Positions 28,783 to 38,708 of a stretch of 64,000 bases of DNA are shown here, one piece after another. The notes beneath the pieces are model-generated. The model searched no databases. It saw only the letters and a list, made by a program, of their open reading frames with translations, and was not told the origin of the DNA. The stretch comes from an uncultured Clostridia bacterium (GTDB lineage: Bacteria > Bacillota > Clostridia > TANB77 > CAG-508). The position numbers and the translations under genes were made by a program. Numbering within the stretch: position 1 is the stretch's first letter; each line of letters begins with the position of its first letter. The stretch spans positions 1-64,000 of the forward strand of contig CANRNR010000008.1 of the NCBI GenBank assembly GCA_947632035.1, given 5' to 3'.

Positions 28783-29061
28783 ATGAACAAGTCAGAATTA
28801 ATCGCAGCTATGGCAGCAAAAACAGGAGAAACAAAAAAAGATGCTGAAGCAGCATTAAACGCATTCACAAGCGTTGTAACAAACGCATTAGTAAAAGGAG
28901 ATAAAGTTCAATTAGTTGGATTTGGATCTTTCGAAGTTAGAAAGAGAGCAGCTAGAAAAGGAAGAAACCCACAAACTAAAGAAGAAATCAAAATACCTGC
29001 ATCTAAAGCACCTGTATTCAAAGCAGGAAAAGCTTTAAAAGATTTAGTAAACAAAAAATAA
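28783..29061 (+). CDS. hup: DNA-binding protein HU
   Basis: 92 residues; canonical HU ([53 protein letters not shown]). Dimeric nucleoid protein. Strong SD AGGAGG, own terminator. Confidence 0.95.
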   Translation: MNKSELIAAMAAKTGETKKDAEAALNAFTSVVTNALVKGDKVQLVGFGSFEVRKRAARKGRNPQTKEEIKIPASKAPVFKAGKALKDLVNKK

Positions 29062-29093
29062 TATAATTTATATAAATTATATGAATTCATATC

Positions 29094-29129
29094 AAGAGAT
29101 ATAGAAATTTAATCTATATCTCTTTTTTT
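29094..29129 (+). terminator. Terminator after hup
   Basis: AAGAGATATAG pairs with CTATATCTCTT, followed by T5. Confidence 0.85.
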
Positions 29130-29191
29130 ATTAAAATTTGTGATAACAACTAAAAAATATTAATAAAATTATACAAAAAAGCTAAAAGCTA

Positions 29192-29200
29192 TGATATAAT
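29192..29200 (+). promoter_or_regulatory. Extended -10 promoter of the racemase gene
   Basis: TG-A-TATAAT (29192-29200) with no good -35. It overlaps ATG 29199, so that ATG cannot be in the transcript and ATG 29232 must be the start. Confidence 0.6.
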
Positions 29201-29231
29201 GAAGAAAATTTTTAAGAAAGAAGATGTAAAA

Positions 29232-30428
29232 ATGTACAGAAATACATATATCGAGGTAAATGTAGACAACTTAAAACACAATGTCGAAACTATTATAAAA
29301 AAGTATCCAGAATATAAGTATTATTTTGGAGTAGTAAAGGGTAATGCTTATGGACATAGTGATAAAATTGCAAAATATCTAGTTGATAGTGGAATCAACT
29401 ATTTTGCAATAGCATCATTAGAAGAAGGAATATCTTTAAGAAAAGATGGAGTTACAATACCAATACTATGCTTAGAGCCAATAGATATAGAGTATATAGA
29501 AGAATGTATAGAAAATAATATTACAATTACAGTACATAGTTATGAATATTATAAAAAACTAATGGAAAAAAATATAGAAAAGCCTTTAAAAGTACATATT
29601 AAAATAGATTCAGGGCTTTGCAGACTAGGCTTTAATAAGAAAGAACAAGTAAAAGAAGTAGTAGAAAATTTAAAACAAAAAGAAAATATTATAGTAGAAG
29701 GAATTTTTACTCATTTTGCAACAGACGGAATTTATGACACATCTTGGGATAACCAAATGAAAAAATTTAAAGAATTAACTTCAGAAATTGATTTAAACGA
29801 AATTCCAATAGTACATTTGGGAAGAAGCCAGACATTATTAAATCACGATAAAATACCATTCGCAAATGGTATTCGTTTAGGTATCATTTTATATGGATAT
29901 AATACAACACCAAAACCACTACCAAAGGGATTTTTAAATACATTAAGAAGATGGAAAAGACAATATTATCATAAGAAAAACAATATAAGTCCAACAATTA
30001 CAGATGTTGATATTGAATTAAAAACAGCATTTTCACTATATAGTGAAGTAATGCAAGTAAAGAAAATTTCAAAAGGTAGTTTTGTAGGTTATGGTAGAAT
30101 ATATGAAGCAAAAGAAGATATGTATGTAGCAATTATTCCAGTAGGTTATGCAGACGGATTTAGCAGAAGAAATAAAGGAAGACAAATCGTAATAAATGGA
30201 AAGAGATATGATTTAGTAGGCGATATAAATATGGGAATGATTATTGCAAAAGTAGATGAAACAGTACATGAAAATGATAAAGTAACATTAATAGGTGATG
30301 AAATTCCAATGACAGAGGTTGCAAGAGCAATGGGTACAAGTGTATATGAAGGCTCATGTATGTTAAATAACTGGATTCCAAGAGTTTTAAAAGTAAATGG
30401 AAAAACTGTAGAAATAGACGAAAAATAA
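29232..30428 (+). CDS. alr: Alanine racemase family protein
   Basis: PLP-dependent racemase of about 398 residues. N-terminal TIM barrel with the PLP Lys in GVVKGNAYGH (K36 from ATG 29232), HIKIDSGLCRLGF and the C-terminal beta domain with the catalytic Tyr in GYGRIYEA and PVGYADGFSRR. It supplies D-Ala for peptidoglycan, though racemases of this fold also make other D-amino acids. An insert (about residues 230-265, rich in Arg/Lys/Tyr) lies before the C-terminal domain. Followed by an ATP-grasp ligase. Confidence 0.85.
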   Translation: MYRNTYIEVNVDNLKHNVETIIKKYPEYKYYFGVVKGNAYGHSDKIAKYLVDSGINYFAIASLEEGISLRKDGVTIPILCLEPIDIEYIEECIENNITITVHSYEYYKKLMEKNIEKPLKVHIKIDSGLCRLGFNKKEQVKEVVENLKQKENIIVEGIFTHFATDGIYDTSWDNQMKKFKELTSEIDLNEIPIVHLGRSQTLLNHDKIPFANGIRLGIILYGYNTTPKPLPKGFLNTLRRWKRQYYHKKNNISPTITDVDIELKTAFSLYSEVMQVKKISKGSFVGYGRIYEAKEDMYVAIIPVGYADGFSRRNKGRQIVINGKRYDLVGDINMGMIIAKVDETVHENDKVTLIGDEIPMTEVARAMGTSVYEGSCMLNNWIPRVLKVNGKTVEIDEK

Positions 30429-30525
30429 GCATGCATATTATTTGATTAATTAGCATAAAGAATAATTAATCAACATAAAATATGATAATTGCATAAAATG
30501 TTGAATTACGAAAGGTAGAAAAATA

Positions 30526-31755
30526 ATGGAACAAAACTTTGATGTAGTAATTTTAGGAAGTGACTTTAATACTTATTATATGGCAAGATGCTACCATGAA
30601 ATTTACCAAAAGAAAGTAGACATAATTGGAAAAAGAGCTTTAGGAGTAGTGTCATATAGCAAAATAGTCAACTTTATAGAAGAACCAGAATTAGAAACTA
30701 ATGAAGGTTTTGTTAAAGCTTTAAATAAGTATGCTAAAAATAAATCAGAAGAGCACATAATTCTAATAGGAACAAGCGATGAACTAGTAAGATTAATCAT
30801 CGAAAACAAAGAAAAATTAGATAAAAAATATTTACATAATTATCCTAGTTTAGAGATATTGAATCAGATTGCAGTTAAAGATGTGTTTTATAAAACCTTT
30901 GAAAATAGCAAATTAAACATTCCTAAAACTTATATCTATCCATGCAACAAAGATGAACAAATTGATGAAAAAAAAGTAGAAGAATTAAAATTTCCTATAA
31001 TAGTAAAGCCAGGAAATAATATTGATTATCATAATCATAAATTTGAAGGTATGTATAAAGTATACAAAATTCATACAATGGATGAACTAAAAGAAGTAGT
31101 AAATAAAATAAAAGCATCTGGTTATACAAGTAATTTAATTATACAAGAATTTATACCAGGTGATGATTGTGCTCTATTTGATGTTGTAGTTTACTGTAAC
31201 AAAGCAAAAAAAGTACAATTAATGACATTTGCTCAAATAGGATTACAAGAACGAAATCCTGGAGGAATAGGAAATTGTACATTACTTATAAATGGATTTA
31301 ATGAACATGGGTATAATGAAGAAATTATAAAACCACTAAAAGAATTTATGGAAGAAATAGGATACCAAGGATTTGCAGAATTTGATTTGAAATACGATAA
31401 TAGAGATGGAAGTTACAAGGTTTTAGAAATAAATCCAAGACAAGCAAGAAGTAGTTATTACTTAACAGCTGGTGGACATAATTTGGTACAATACTTAATA
31501 GATGACTTAATTTATAAAAAAGAAAAACCATTTACATTAATGAAAGATAAAATTTTGCTAAGCTTTGTACCAAAAGCAGTAGTAAAGAAACATGTCTCAA
31601 GTACAATGTTAAGAGATGAAGCACTAAAACTTATAAAAGAAAAGAAAATGGTAAATCCACTTAAATATAAAAAGGACAAGTCATTAAAAAGAAATTTGTA
31701 TTTAATAGCTAAAGATTTTAATTATATAAGAAAATATAACAGTTTAAAATGGTAG
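30526..31755 (+). CDS. ATP-grasp ligase, D-aspartate ligase-like
   Basis: 409 residues. N-terminal Rossmann-like domain (VVILGSDFNTYYMARCYHE), ATP-grasp core (FPIIVKPGNN, LIIQEFIPGDD, the metal-binding LEINPRQARSSYY). It resembles carboxylate-amine ligases such as the D-Asp ligase (Aslfm) that builds peptidoglycan cross-bridges. It comes 97 bp after a racemase gene and before a sortase, a wall-linked context. The amino acid added is not known. SD GAAAGG. Confidence 0.65.
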   Translation: MEQNFDVVILGSDFNTYYMARCYHEIYQKKVDIIGKRALGVVSYSKIVNFIEEPELETNEGFVKALNKYAKNKSEEHIILIGTSDELVRLIIENKEKLDKKYLHNYPSLEILNQIAVKDVFYKTFENSKLNIPKTYIYPCNKDEQIDEKKVEELKFPIIVKPGNNIDYHNHKFEGMYKVYKIHTMDELKEVVNKIKASGYTSNLIIQEFIPGDDCALFDVVVYCNKAKKVQLMTFAQIGLQERNPGGIGNCTLLINGFNEHGYNEEIIKPLKEFMEEIGYQGFAEFDLKYDNRDGSYKVLEINPRQARSSYYLTAGGHNLVQYLIDDLIYKKEKPFTLMKDKILLSFVPKAVVKKHVSSTMLRDEALKLIKEKKMVNPLKYKKDKSLKRNLYLIAKDFNYIRKYNSLKW

Positions 31756-32132
31756 ACATAAATATTTAAAGCAATCACACAAAGATAATTCAAGTTAACA
31801 TAAAGCTAGAATAAAGCCGAAAAATAAGTAATAAAATCATTATACTAATAGAATTATTTAAAGGTAAAAAATACAAATAAAAAAATTCATAAAAACTATT
31901 TAAAAATAAAAATATAAATGTTATAATAAGATAAACTGGATTATAGCTGGACGACAAATTAATATAACAAATAGTATAACAGTTTAATAATATAGTAAAA
32001 TATAAGTTTAAATAATATAATAAAATATAAATTTAAATAATATAATAGAATATAAGTTTAATACAATAAAATATAATAATTTGATAGAATAATAACTTGA
32101 TAATAAAATGAAAAAAGAAAGGAGGCAAGTAT
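31756..32132 (+). other. Intergenic AT repeats before the sortase gene
   Basis: About four imperfect 26-bp copies of GTTTAAATAATATAATAAAATATA at roughly 31981-32070, within 377 bp lacking a gene. The SD AAAGGAGG sits at the 3' end. Confidence 0.55.
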
Positions 32133-32909
32133 ATGAATCAAATACTAATAACAGAAAAATTATATGTAACACCAGAGCTAAAAAGAAGAAAACACATATA
32201 CAAATTAGAATTTTTTATTTCGATTTTTTTAATTTGCCTTCTATTTTCTCATTACATATATGCACAATATGAAATAACTAAAGGTGAGCAAATAATGCAA
32301 CAGATAGAGTCTCAATTAGAATATCAAGAAGACGACAATATGACTATAACAAAAGAGAAAAATGACAATATAATTCTTGTAGTTTTAAGCCAGGAGGAAG
32401 AACAAGAACACATTAATGAAATGCTAAATGTTTTACCTGTAGTAGAAGAAAAACCTAAAGAAGAAAAGAATCTTAAAACATATACATCTTCTGATGGTGT
32501 TAAATATACAATAGAAGCTAGATTGAAAATACCTAAAATAGGACTAGATTATAAAGTACTTTCAGCTACATCCCCAGATTTATTATTTGTCTCACTTAAT
32601 AAATTCTTTGGACCAAAACCAAATCAAATAGGAAACTATTGTATTGCAGGACATTATTATTCAAGTAATAAAATGTTTGGATATTTACATAAATTACAAA
32701 ATGGTGACAGAGCAACATTAACTGATTTAACTACAAAAGATGGAGAAACAGTAGAATATGAAGTAATTGATAAAAAAGTTATAGAACCAACAGATGTAGA
32801 ATGTACAAATCAAAAATATGCTAGAGATAATGGAATAAGAGAGCTTACTTTAGTAACTTGTACAAATCATGGAAAACAAAGATTGATGGTAAAACTAAGA
32901 GAGGTTTAA
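32133..32909 (+). CDS. Sortase
   Basis: Membrane-bound transpeptidase (258 residues) that cuts LPxTG-like signals and links proteins to the wall. One N-terminal transmembrane helix (about 26-44), an acidic stalk, then the sortase barrel with His174 (YCIAGHYYSS), Cys243 (LVTCTN) and Arg250 (KQRLMVKL). The TCTN form fits small housekeeping or class D/E-like sortases; I cannot fix the class. Adjacent to wall genes and 20 kb upstream of an LPQTG protein it could anchor. Overlapping operon spacing with trmL (10 bp). Confidence 0.9.
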   Translation: MNQILITEKLYVTPELKRRKHIYKLEFFISIFLICLLFSHYIYAQYEITKGEQIMQQIESQLEYQEDDNMTITKEKNDNIILVVLSQEEEQEHINEMLNVLPVVEEKPKEEKNLKTYTSSDGVKYTIEARLKIPKIGLDYKVLSATSPDLLFVSLNKFFGPKPNQIGNYCIAGHYYSSNKMFGYLHKLQNGDRATLTDLTTKDGETVEYEVIDKKVIEPTDVECTNQKYARDNGIRELTLVTCTNHGKQRLMVKLREV

Positions 32910-32919
32910 GATAAATTAA

Positions 32920-33417
32920 ATGAAACTTAATATTGTTATGGTAGAACCAGAGATACCACAGAATACAGGAAACATTGCAAGAACTTGTGCAGCAATAGGT
33001 GCTAAATTACATTTAGTAAAACCATTAGGTTTTGAAATAACAGATAAATATTTAAAAAGAGCAGGGCTTGACTATTGGGATAAACTAGAAATAGAAATGC
33101 ATGAGTCATTAAAAGCATTTTTAGAAAAATATCCACCAGAAGAAAATACAATGTATTTTTCTACAACAAAAGGAAAGAACTGCTATTCAGATGTAGATTA
33201 TGCAAAATCAAATGAAATATTCATTTTATTTGGAAAAGAAACTAAAGGCTTACCAGAAGATTTGCTAAAAAAATACATATCACAAACAATTAGAATACCA
33301 ATGAGAGAACATTTACGTTCTTTGAATTTATCAAATTCTGTAGCCATTGTTGCATATGAAGTATTAAGACAAGTAGGATTTGAAAAGTTAGAAGAAATAA
33401 GTAGTTATTTTGATTAA
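32920..33417 (+). CDS. trmL: tRNA (cytidine/uridine-34 2'-O)-methyltransferase TrmL
   Basis: 165 residues. SPOUT fold with MVEPEIPQNTGNIARTCAA, FGKETKGLP and the knot segment IPMREHLRSLNLSNSVAIVAYE. It methylates the wobble ribose of tRNA-Leu. Co-transcribed with the sortase. Confidence 0.95.
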   Translation: MKLNIVMVEPEIPQNTGNIARTCAAIGAKLHLVKPLGFEITDKYLKRAGLDYWDKLEIEMHESLKAFLEKYPPEENTMYFSTTKGKNCYSDVDYAKSNEIFILFGKETKGLPEDLLKKYISQTIRIPMREHLRSLNLSNSVAIVAYEVLRQVGFEKLEEISSYFD

Positions 33418-33504
33418 AGTTTTGTTATTTATATAAACATTGCACAAATTATGTAAACATAAAAGAAAAACATTTAAATAAAAATTATAGATAAATATCA
33501 TAAA

Positions 33505-33539
33505 AAAATCGTCAAAAAGCTGTACTTTTTGACGATTTT
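33505..33539 (+). terminator. Terminator after trmL
   Basis: AAAATCGTCAAAAAG pairs with CTTTTTGACGATTTT. Confidence 0.85.
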
Positions 33540-33676
33540 GTGGTATAATAGAAATGTAGTGAGTAATAAAAAATGTATAAAATTATATATAAGAAATAAA
33601 AATACATAATTATTAAATTATTAAATAAATTATTAAATTATTAAATAAATTATTAAAATAGAAATGGAGAATAAAA

Positions 33677-33847
33677 ATGTTTAATGAAGAAAAATTTAAT
33701 TTTAATATAGAAAATATACAAAGTGATTTAGCAATAGAAGGATTAGAGATTACACAAAATGATATAAATATGTTTAAAATGTTTGCAAATGATGAAATAG
33801 CTATGCCAGAGTTAATCCAAATGATAAAGGAGCAACCAATCCAATAA
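33677..33847 (+). CDS. VbhA-like antitoxin, small protein
   Basis: 56 residues, SD GGAG at 33666-33669. The segment AIEGLEITQNDINMFKMFANDEIAMPELIQMI fits the VbhA antitoxin family, whose conserved S/T/A-x-x-x-E-G-(x)N/E helix holds the active site of Fic proteins in check. The only Fic gene in the window lies at 53930, 20 kb away and separated by giant genes, so pairing is conjectural. Too short for a firm family call. Confidence 0.55.
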   Translation: MFNEEKFNFNIENIQSDLAIEGLEITQNDINMFKMFANDEIAMPELIQMIKEQPIQ

Positions 33848-33949
33848 TAAATAGGATAAATAATAATAAACAATAAATAATAATATGCAATAAAAAGTAT
33901 TAGAAAATGGCTGTTAAAGAAAAAATATGATAAGAATTTAATCAAAGTC

Positions 33950-33980
33950 AAGAGTAAATTATAAAATAATTTACTCTTTT
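33950..33980 (+). terminator. Terminator after the VbhA-like gene
   Basis: AGAGTAAATT pairs with AATTTACTCTTTT. Confidence 0.7.
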
Positions 33981-34029
33981 TATATGCTTTAAAAACAAAG
34001 AATGCGTAGTGGTTTCAAGGAAAAATATA

Positions 34030-34199
34030 GCCATTTGTAACAAAAAAGTAAAAAAAATGTAATAATTTTCATTAATAAAACAAATATGAGCTTCCGTAAA
34101 TATATTTCAGACATTAAAAAAAAGGTAAAAAATGGACTATTGTCAAAGTAAAATTCATGTGCTAAGCTAATATTAGATAGGTATGGAGGTAGAAGTATT
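34030..34199 (+). promoter_or_regulatory. Leader region of the first giant gene, similar to that of the third
   Basis: This stretch (34037-34095) and 54636-54690, upstream of the Cna-B adhesin, share AAATGTAATAATTTT, TTAATAAA and TCCGTAAA in the same order. The SD GGAGGT is at 34185-34190. I see no strong promoter. A common control element is possible. Confidence 0.35.
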
Positions 34200-37100
34200 A
34201 TGAACTTATTAAAAAAGAAAAAATTAATTTTAAGTATTGGACTATTAACGACAATGATTTTAGGAATGTCAGTATTTTTACAAGGAGCCAAGAGTATAGG
34301 CTTGACAGGTCAGTCAAGAGAAGGAGAAAGCGACTTGCCAGAAGCTAGTTTAGAAAGAGAGTTAACTAGCGAAGAATATACAATTTCTGAACTATATAAT
34401 CTTATATGTAGAGTTGATCCAGAAACTGATATTGAGGAATTTAAACAAAAATTCAATATTGGTAGTGATTTAATACATATATATAAAGATGATACTTTAC
34501 AAGAAGAAGTATCTTCTGGAAACATTGGAACTGGAATGGCATTAACTTATGAAAAACAGGTGCCAAAAGTACCAGAGGATGATGATGTAGAACCTAGTCT
34601 AGAACCATCACAGGAACCTCATGAACTTCAAAGACAAGATGAAGTAATGGAAGATGATGATGTAGAAACAATAGAAAGTGATAAATACATAATCAGCGTA
34701 ATTGGAGACACAAATGGTGATGGAATAATTGAACAACTAGAATTAATAAAATTAATTAGATATGTTGTAGATAGAACTAATTATGATCTACCAACTTTAT
34801 CATTCCTATCAGTAGATATGAATATGGATGGAAAGCTTGATATAATAGATATAACTATAATGATTAGATATATCACATTTGATACAATGGAAAAGGTAGA
34901 AGAAAAATTACCTAAAAAACCAATTATACATCTTGAAGAAGTAGTAGAAAATGAAGTTGAAGATGTTCAAGACCATATAGATAATGCAGATGAAGCATTA
35001 CAAGATGATGTAGTAGAAGAAACAGAAGAAGAAAAATGGTATAAGAGTGATGTTTTATTAAGCTTAGAATCAGATAAAACTAGCCCAGTTGCAATATTAA
35101 AGAACATATATGGAATAACAGGTGCCATAGTTCAAGAAAATCAAGAATTAGCTGAAGGCGAAAAAGTTAAATTAACAACAGAAGGAATATCTGAAATAAC
35201 AGCTTACTCATATTCTGCATATGGAATTAAATCAGAAAATACTGTAGAGAAAGTTAGAATAGACAAACAAGTTCCAACAATGGATGAAATAAGAGTAGAA
35301 GGAGAAGAAGCTAATACAGTAAATATAGTAGTACCAAATATACAAGATGCTTTAAGTGGTGTAAGTCAAATTAGTATTACACAAAGTGAGCAAGATTATG
35401 AGTGGGAAGATTTAACAGAAGAAAATTTAATAGAAAAAACCTTTACAAAAGCAGTAGGAAAAAATGGAATATGGTATGTTGCAGTTAAAGATAAAGCAGG
35501 AAATATAGCATCTCAAACTACAGAAGTAACAAATGTAAAAGAAAAAGTAAATAATGTAGAAATAAGATTACAAGAAATCATAGGTATAAACGAAATTTTA
35601 CCAATAAATATAAACTATTTAGGAGAACCAAAATCAATTACCCTAAACATTGAAGATACACAATATTTAGTATTAGATTCAGATTCTAATAGATCAGAAG
35701 AAGTAAAAGATGAAAGTGAAAGAGTTATTGGATATAAAAAAGTTTATGGAATAAAGGGTGTAAAGCAAGGAACTGTAGAACTAGAAATAGTTATAGAAGA
35801 TTATGATGGAACTAAATTAACTAAAAACTACAATATAATAGTAGTAGATAAAGAAAATAGTGTAGCATTAGTAGGAAAGATGTATTATCCAACAATAACT
35901 TCTGCAATAGAAAGTATAGATAAAGAAGGAACAGTAATAATTCTAAAAAGTGTAGCAGAAAGCTTCTCTATACCGGCAGAAAAGATAATTACATTAGAAA
36001 TAGGAGAATTTTTAATAACAGGAAGAATAAATAACGACGGAAACCTAACAATAGCATCAGGAAGTGTAACTAATACAGATGAAACTATATACAATGAAGG
36101 AACAGTTTTAATGCAAAATGGAACAGTATCATCTACTAATAATATAGCAATCCACAACTTAGCACATGCTTCTGTAACAATAGAAAATGGTGAAATTACT
36201 TCACAAACAAATAATGCTATTTTAAATTATGGAGATATTATAGTAAAAAATGCTAATATAAAAACTGATGCACCATTAGAAGAAGCAATTTTAAATCGTG
36301 GAGAAGCAAACTTAACAATACTAAATGGAACAGTAGAAGCTAAAAATAATATAGCAATTAAAAACGAAGGAGCATTAACTATAGGAACAGAAGATGATAA
36401 TGTAGATGTAACTACACCAGTTATAACAGGAAAGGACTTTGGAGTTTACACAACAGGAACATTTAATTGGTTTGATGGAAACATCACAGCAAACGAAATT
36501 ATGTATGGAAAGCCAACTAAATTACCAGAAGAATACTTAATAAATGAAGAGATAAAAGAAGATGGTACACGAACAGGAACATTAGTAACACCAAAATTTG
36601 GTGCAAATGGTAAAAAATATGTATTATTATCAGAAGCTATACAAGTTACACCAATAGGAGGAACAGTTACTTTATTACAAGACGCAGTAGATTCTTCAAC
36701 TGTAGAAATTAATAAACAAGTAGTATTAGATTTAAATGAATTTACACTTACAAGAAATAAAGAAATTAAAGTTAAGGAAAGTGGAAATTTATTAGTAAAA
36801 AATGGTACACTTGAAGCACCAGAAAGTATTGCAATAACAGCATATATGGGAAGAATACAAGTACAAGATGCAGTTATAACTGGTAAAGAATCTGCAATAT
36901 CTCAATCTACAAATTCTACAACACATATAATTAGTGGAACTGTAATAGGAACAAAATATGGAATAAAAAGCATGACACAAGAAAACACAATTATATTAGG
37001 AGATAATTCAAATGCAATTAAATTAGAAGACCCAATTATAATAGGAGAAGAGTTTGCAATATATGCTGATGAAAAAACTCAAGTTAATTATTATAGTGGT

Positions 37101-38621
37101 AAATTACAAGGAAAAACAAATCCAGGATATTATATAAAAAAAGCAACAACATTTAGAGAAGGATATATAATTACAACTACTGTAGAAAATGAATATTATA
37201 CATCTACACTAATATCTAATTCAGAATTTAAAGTATATATAAGAAGAGAAGGTTCAGAAGAATATTATAGAAGTATTAAAGAAGCAATAAGCTATGCAGA
37301 TGCACAAAAATTAAATTCAACAATTAGCTTTATGAGAAATATAACAGAAGACCTTACAATACCAGAAACAGCTAATATAACATTAGCAATGGGAGAATAT
37401 ACTTTAACAGGAAAAATTCTTAATAAAGGAACATTAACTATAGCAAATGGTAAGCTTGCAAATAGTGACAGTACAACAATATATAATTCAAACAAATTAT
37501 ATGTAGATGGAGGAACAATAGAATCAGTAGCACCTCATTCTGCAACAATATACAATGAAGCAAAAGCAAACATGACTATGAGAAATGGAAAAATTATATC
37601 TGTAAATTATAATGCAGTTATAAATTGTGGAACATTAGAAGTCGAAGATGGAGAAATCGTAAATCAATCAGAAACTAATAGCTGTATAGTAACAAATTCT
37701 GAAGCAACAACTATAATTAAAGATGGAAGTATAAAATCAGAAAAATATACAGCAATTCAAGGAGAAACAAACTCAACTATTACTATAGGAAATAATGAAG
37801 ATAAATTAACAGCAATAGAACTTCCAGAAATTACTGGAAAACAATATGGTATAAATACACAAGGAACTTTAAATTACTATGATGGAAAAGTAACAGCTGG
37901 AGTAGCTATTCAAAGTAATGTAACTAATCCATTAGATCAATATTCAGTTTATACTAAAAATTATAATTCAAAATCTGGAACATACCAAGTAGCAATACTA
38001 ATACCAATTAACAATGTTGCAAAAATTGGAGAGGATGTATATGGCTCACTAGAAGAAGCTATAAAAAAAGCGGAAGAAAAACAAACAGCACAAGAAGGAG
38101 CTGTAACAGAATTAACAATTGAAATACTAAGAGATATAAAAGAATCAGTAGTAATTCCAGACAAAACAAAAATAATTCTAGACATAGGAAATTATACAGT
38201 TACAGGAAGAATAAGCAACAAAGGAACATTAACTATAACTTCAGGGAAAGTTGAACACGATGAACAAGGAGCAATATACAATGAAGGAATATTAACAATT
38301 ACTAAAGCTACAGTAAAAGGAACTGCTGAAGGATCTCCAACAGTATTTAATGCAAGCGAAGGAAGAATGAACATATTAGGTGGAGAAGTACGTTCAGAAT
38401 ATAATACTGCAATTAAAAATAAAGGCTCTTTGACTATTACAAATAGTGATACATATATACACAGTAATTCTAAAGATTATGCAACTATATTAAATGAAAC
38501 AAACGCATATTTAACGATATCAGCAGGAAGAATTACTAACCATGCACAAGGAAAAGCAATAGATGGAGACGGAATAAAACTAATAGTAGACGGAGTTATC
38601 GAACCACCAGTTGCAGAATAA
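34200..38621 (+). CDS. Giant secreted protein with dockerin and beta-helix blocks
   Basis: 1473 residues. Signal peptide about 1-30 (KKKKLILSIGLLTTMILGMSVFL). N-terminal module (about 60-160) shared with the 4452-aa protein. Dockerin type I (about 165-230) with two calcium loops: DTNGDGIIEQLE at 170 and DMNMDGKLDIID at 206, each with D/N at 1, 3, 5 and acidic 12. Then Ig-like domains (about 275-440, ending in a DKAGNIA loop), a Big2-like domain (about 455-555) and four parallel beta-helix blocks with Asn/Gly repeats (NEGTVLMQNGTV, NKGTLTIANGKL, NKGTLTITSGKV). No wall anchor or C-terminal membrane helix. Presumably surface-displayed through the cohesin protein at 52867. The ligand of the helix blocks is unknown. 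The frame is free of CGG. Confidence 0.75.
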   Translation: MNLLKKKKLILSIGLLTTMILGMSVFLQGAKSIGLTGQSREGESDLPEASLERELTSEEYTISELYNLICRVDPETDIEEFKQKFNIGSDLIHIYKDDTLQEEVSSGNIGTGMALTYEKQVPKVPEDDDVEPSLEPSQEPHELQRQDEVMEDDDVETIESDKYIISVIGDTNGDGIIEQLELIKLIRYVVDRTNYDLPTLSFLSVDMNMDGKLDIIDITIMIRYITFDTMEKVEEKLPKKPIIHLEEVVENEVEDVQDHIDNADEALQDDVVEETEEEKWYKSDVLLSLESDKTSPVAILKNIYGITGAIVQENQELAEGEKVKLTTEGISEITAYSYSAYGIKSENTVEKVRIDKQVPTMDEIRVEGEEANTVNIVVPNIQDALSGVSQISITQSEQDYEWEDLTEENLIEKTFTKAVGKNGIWYVAVKDKAGNIASQTTEVTNVKEKVNNVEIRLQEIIGINEILPININYLGEPKSITLNIEDTQYLVLDSDSNRSEEVKDESERVIGYKKVYGIKGVKQGTVELEIVIEDYDGTKLTKNYNIIVVDKENSVALVGKMYYPTITSAIESIDKEGTVIILKSVAESFSIPAEKIITLEIGEFLITGRINNDGNLTIASGSVTNTDETIYNEGTVLMQNGTVSSTNNIAIHNLAHASVTIENGEITSQTNNAILNYGDIIVKNANIKTDAPLEEAILNRGEANLTILNGTVEAKNNIAIKNEGALTIGTEDDNVDVTTPVITGKDFGVYTTGTFNWFDGNITANEIMYGKPTKLPEEYLINEEIKEDGTRTGTLVTPKFGANGKKYVLLSEAIQVTPIGGTVTLLQDAVDSSTVEINKQVVLDLNEFTLTRNKEIKVKESGNLLVKNGTLEAPESIAITAYMGRIQVQDAVITGKESAISQSTNSTTHIISGTVIGTKYGIKSMTQENTIILGDNSNAIKLEDPIIIGEEFAIYADEKTQVNYYSGKLQGKTNPGYYIKKATTFREGYIITTTVENEYYTSTLISNSEFKVYIRREGSEEYYRSIKEAISYADAQKLNSTISFMRNITEDLTIPETANITLAMGEYTLTGKILNKGTLTIANGKLANSDSTTIYNSNKLYVDGGTIESVAPHSATIYNEAKANMTMRNGKIISVNYNAVINCGTLEVEDGEIVNQSETNSCIVTNSEATTIIKDGSIKSEKYTAIQGETNSTITIGNNEDKLTAIELPEITGKQYGINTQGTLNYYDGKVTAGVAIQSNVTNPLDQYSVYTKNYNSKSGTYQVAILIPINNVAKIGEDVYGSLEEAIKKAEEKQTAQEGAVTELTIEILRDIKESVVIPDKTKIILDIGNYTVTGRISNKGTLTITSGKVEHDEQGAIYNEGILTITKATVKGTAEGSPTVFNASEGRMNILGGEVRSEYNTAIKNKGSLTITNSDTYIHSNSKDYATILNETNAYLTISAGRITNHAQGKAIDGDGIKLIVDGVIEPPVAE

Positions 38622-38708
38622 AAGAACTATAATAAAGTATAAAAACTAATATTATATAAAATTTATAATGAAAACAAAGATATATTTAGGAGGGAAAACA
38701 GAAAAGAC

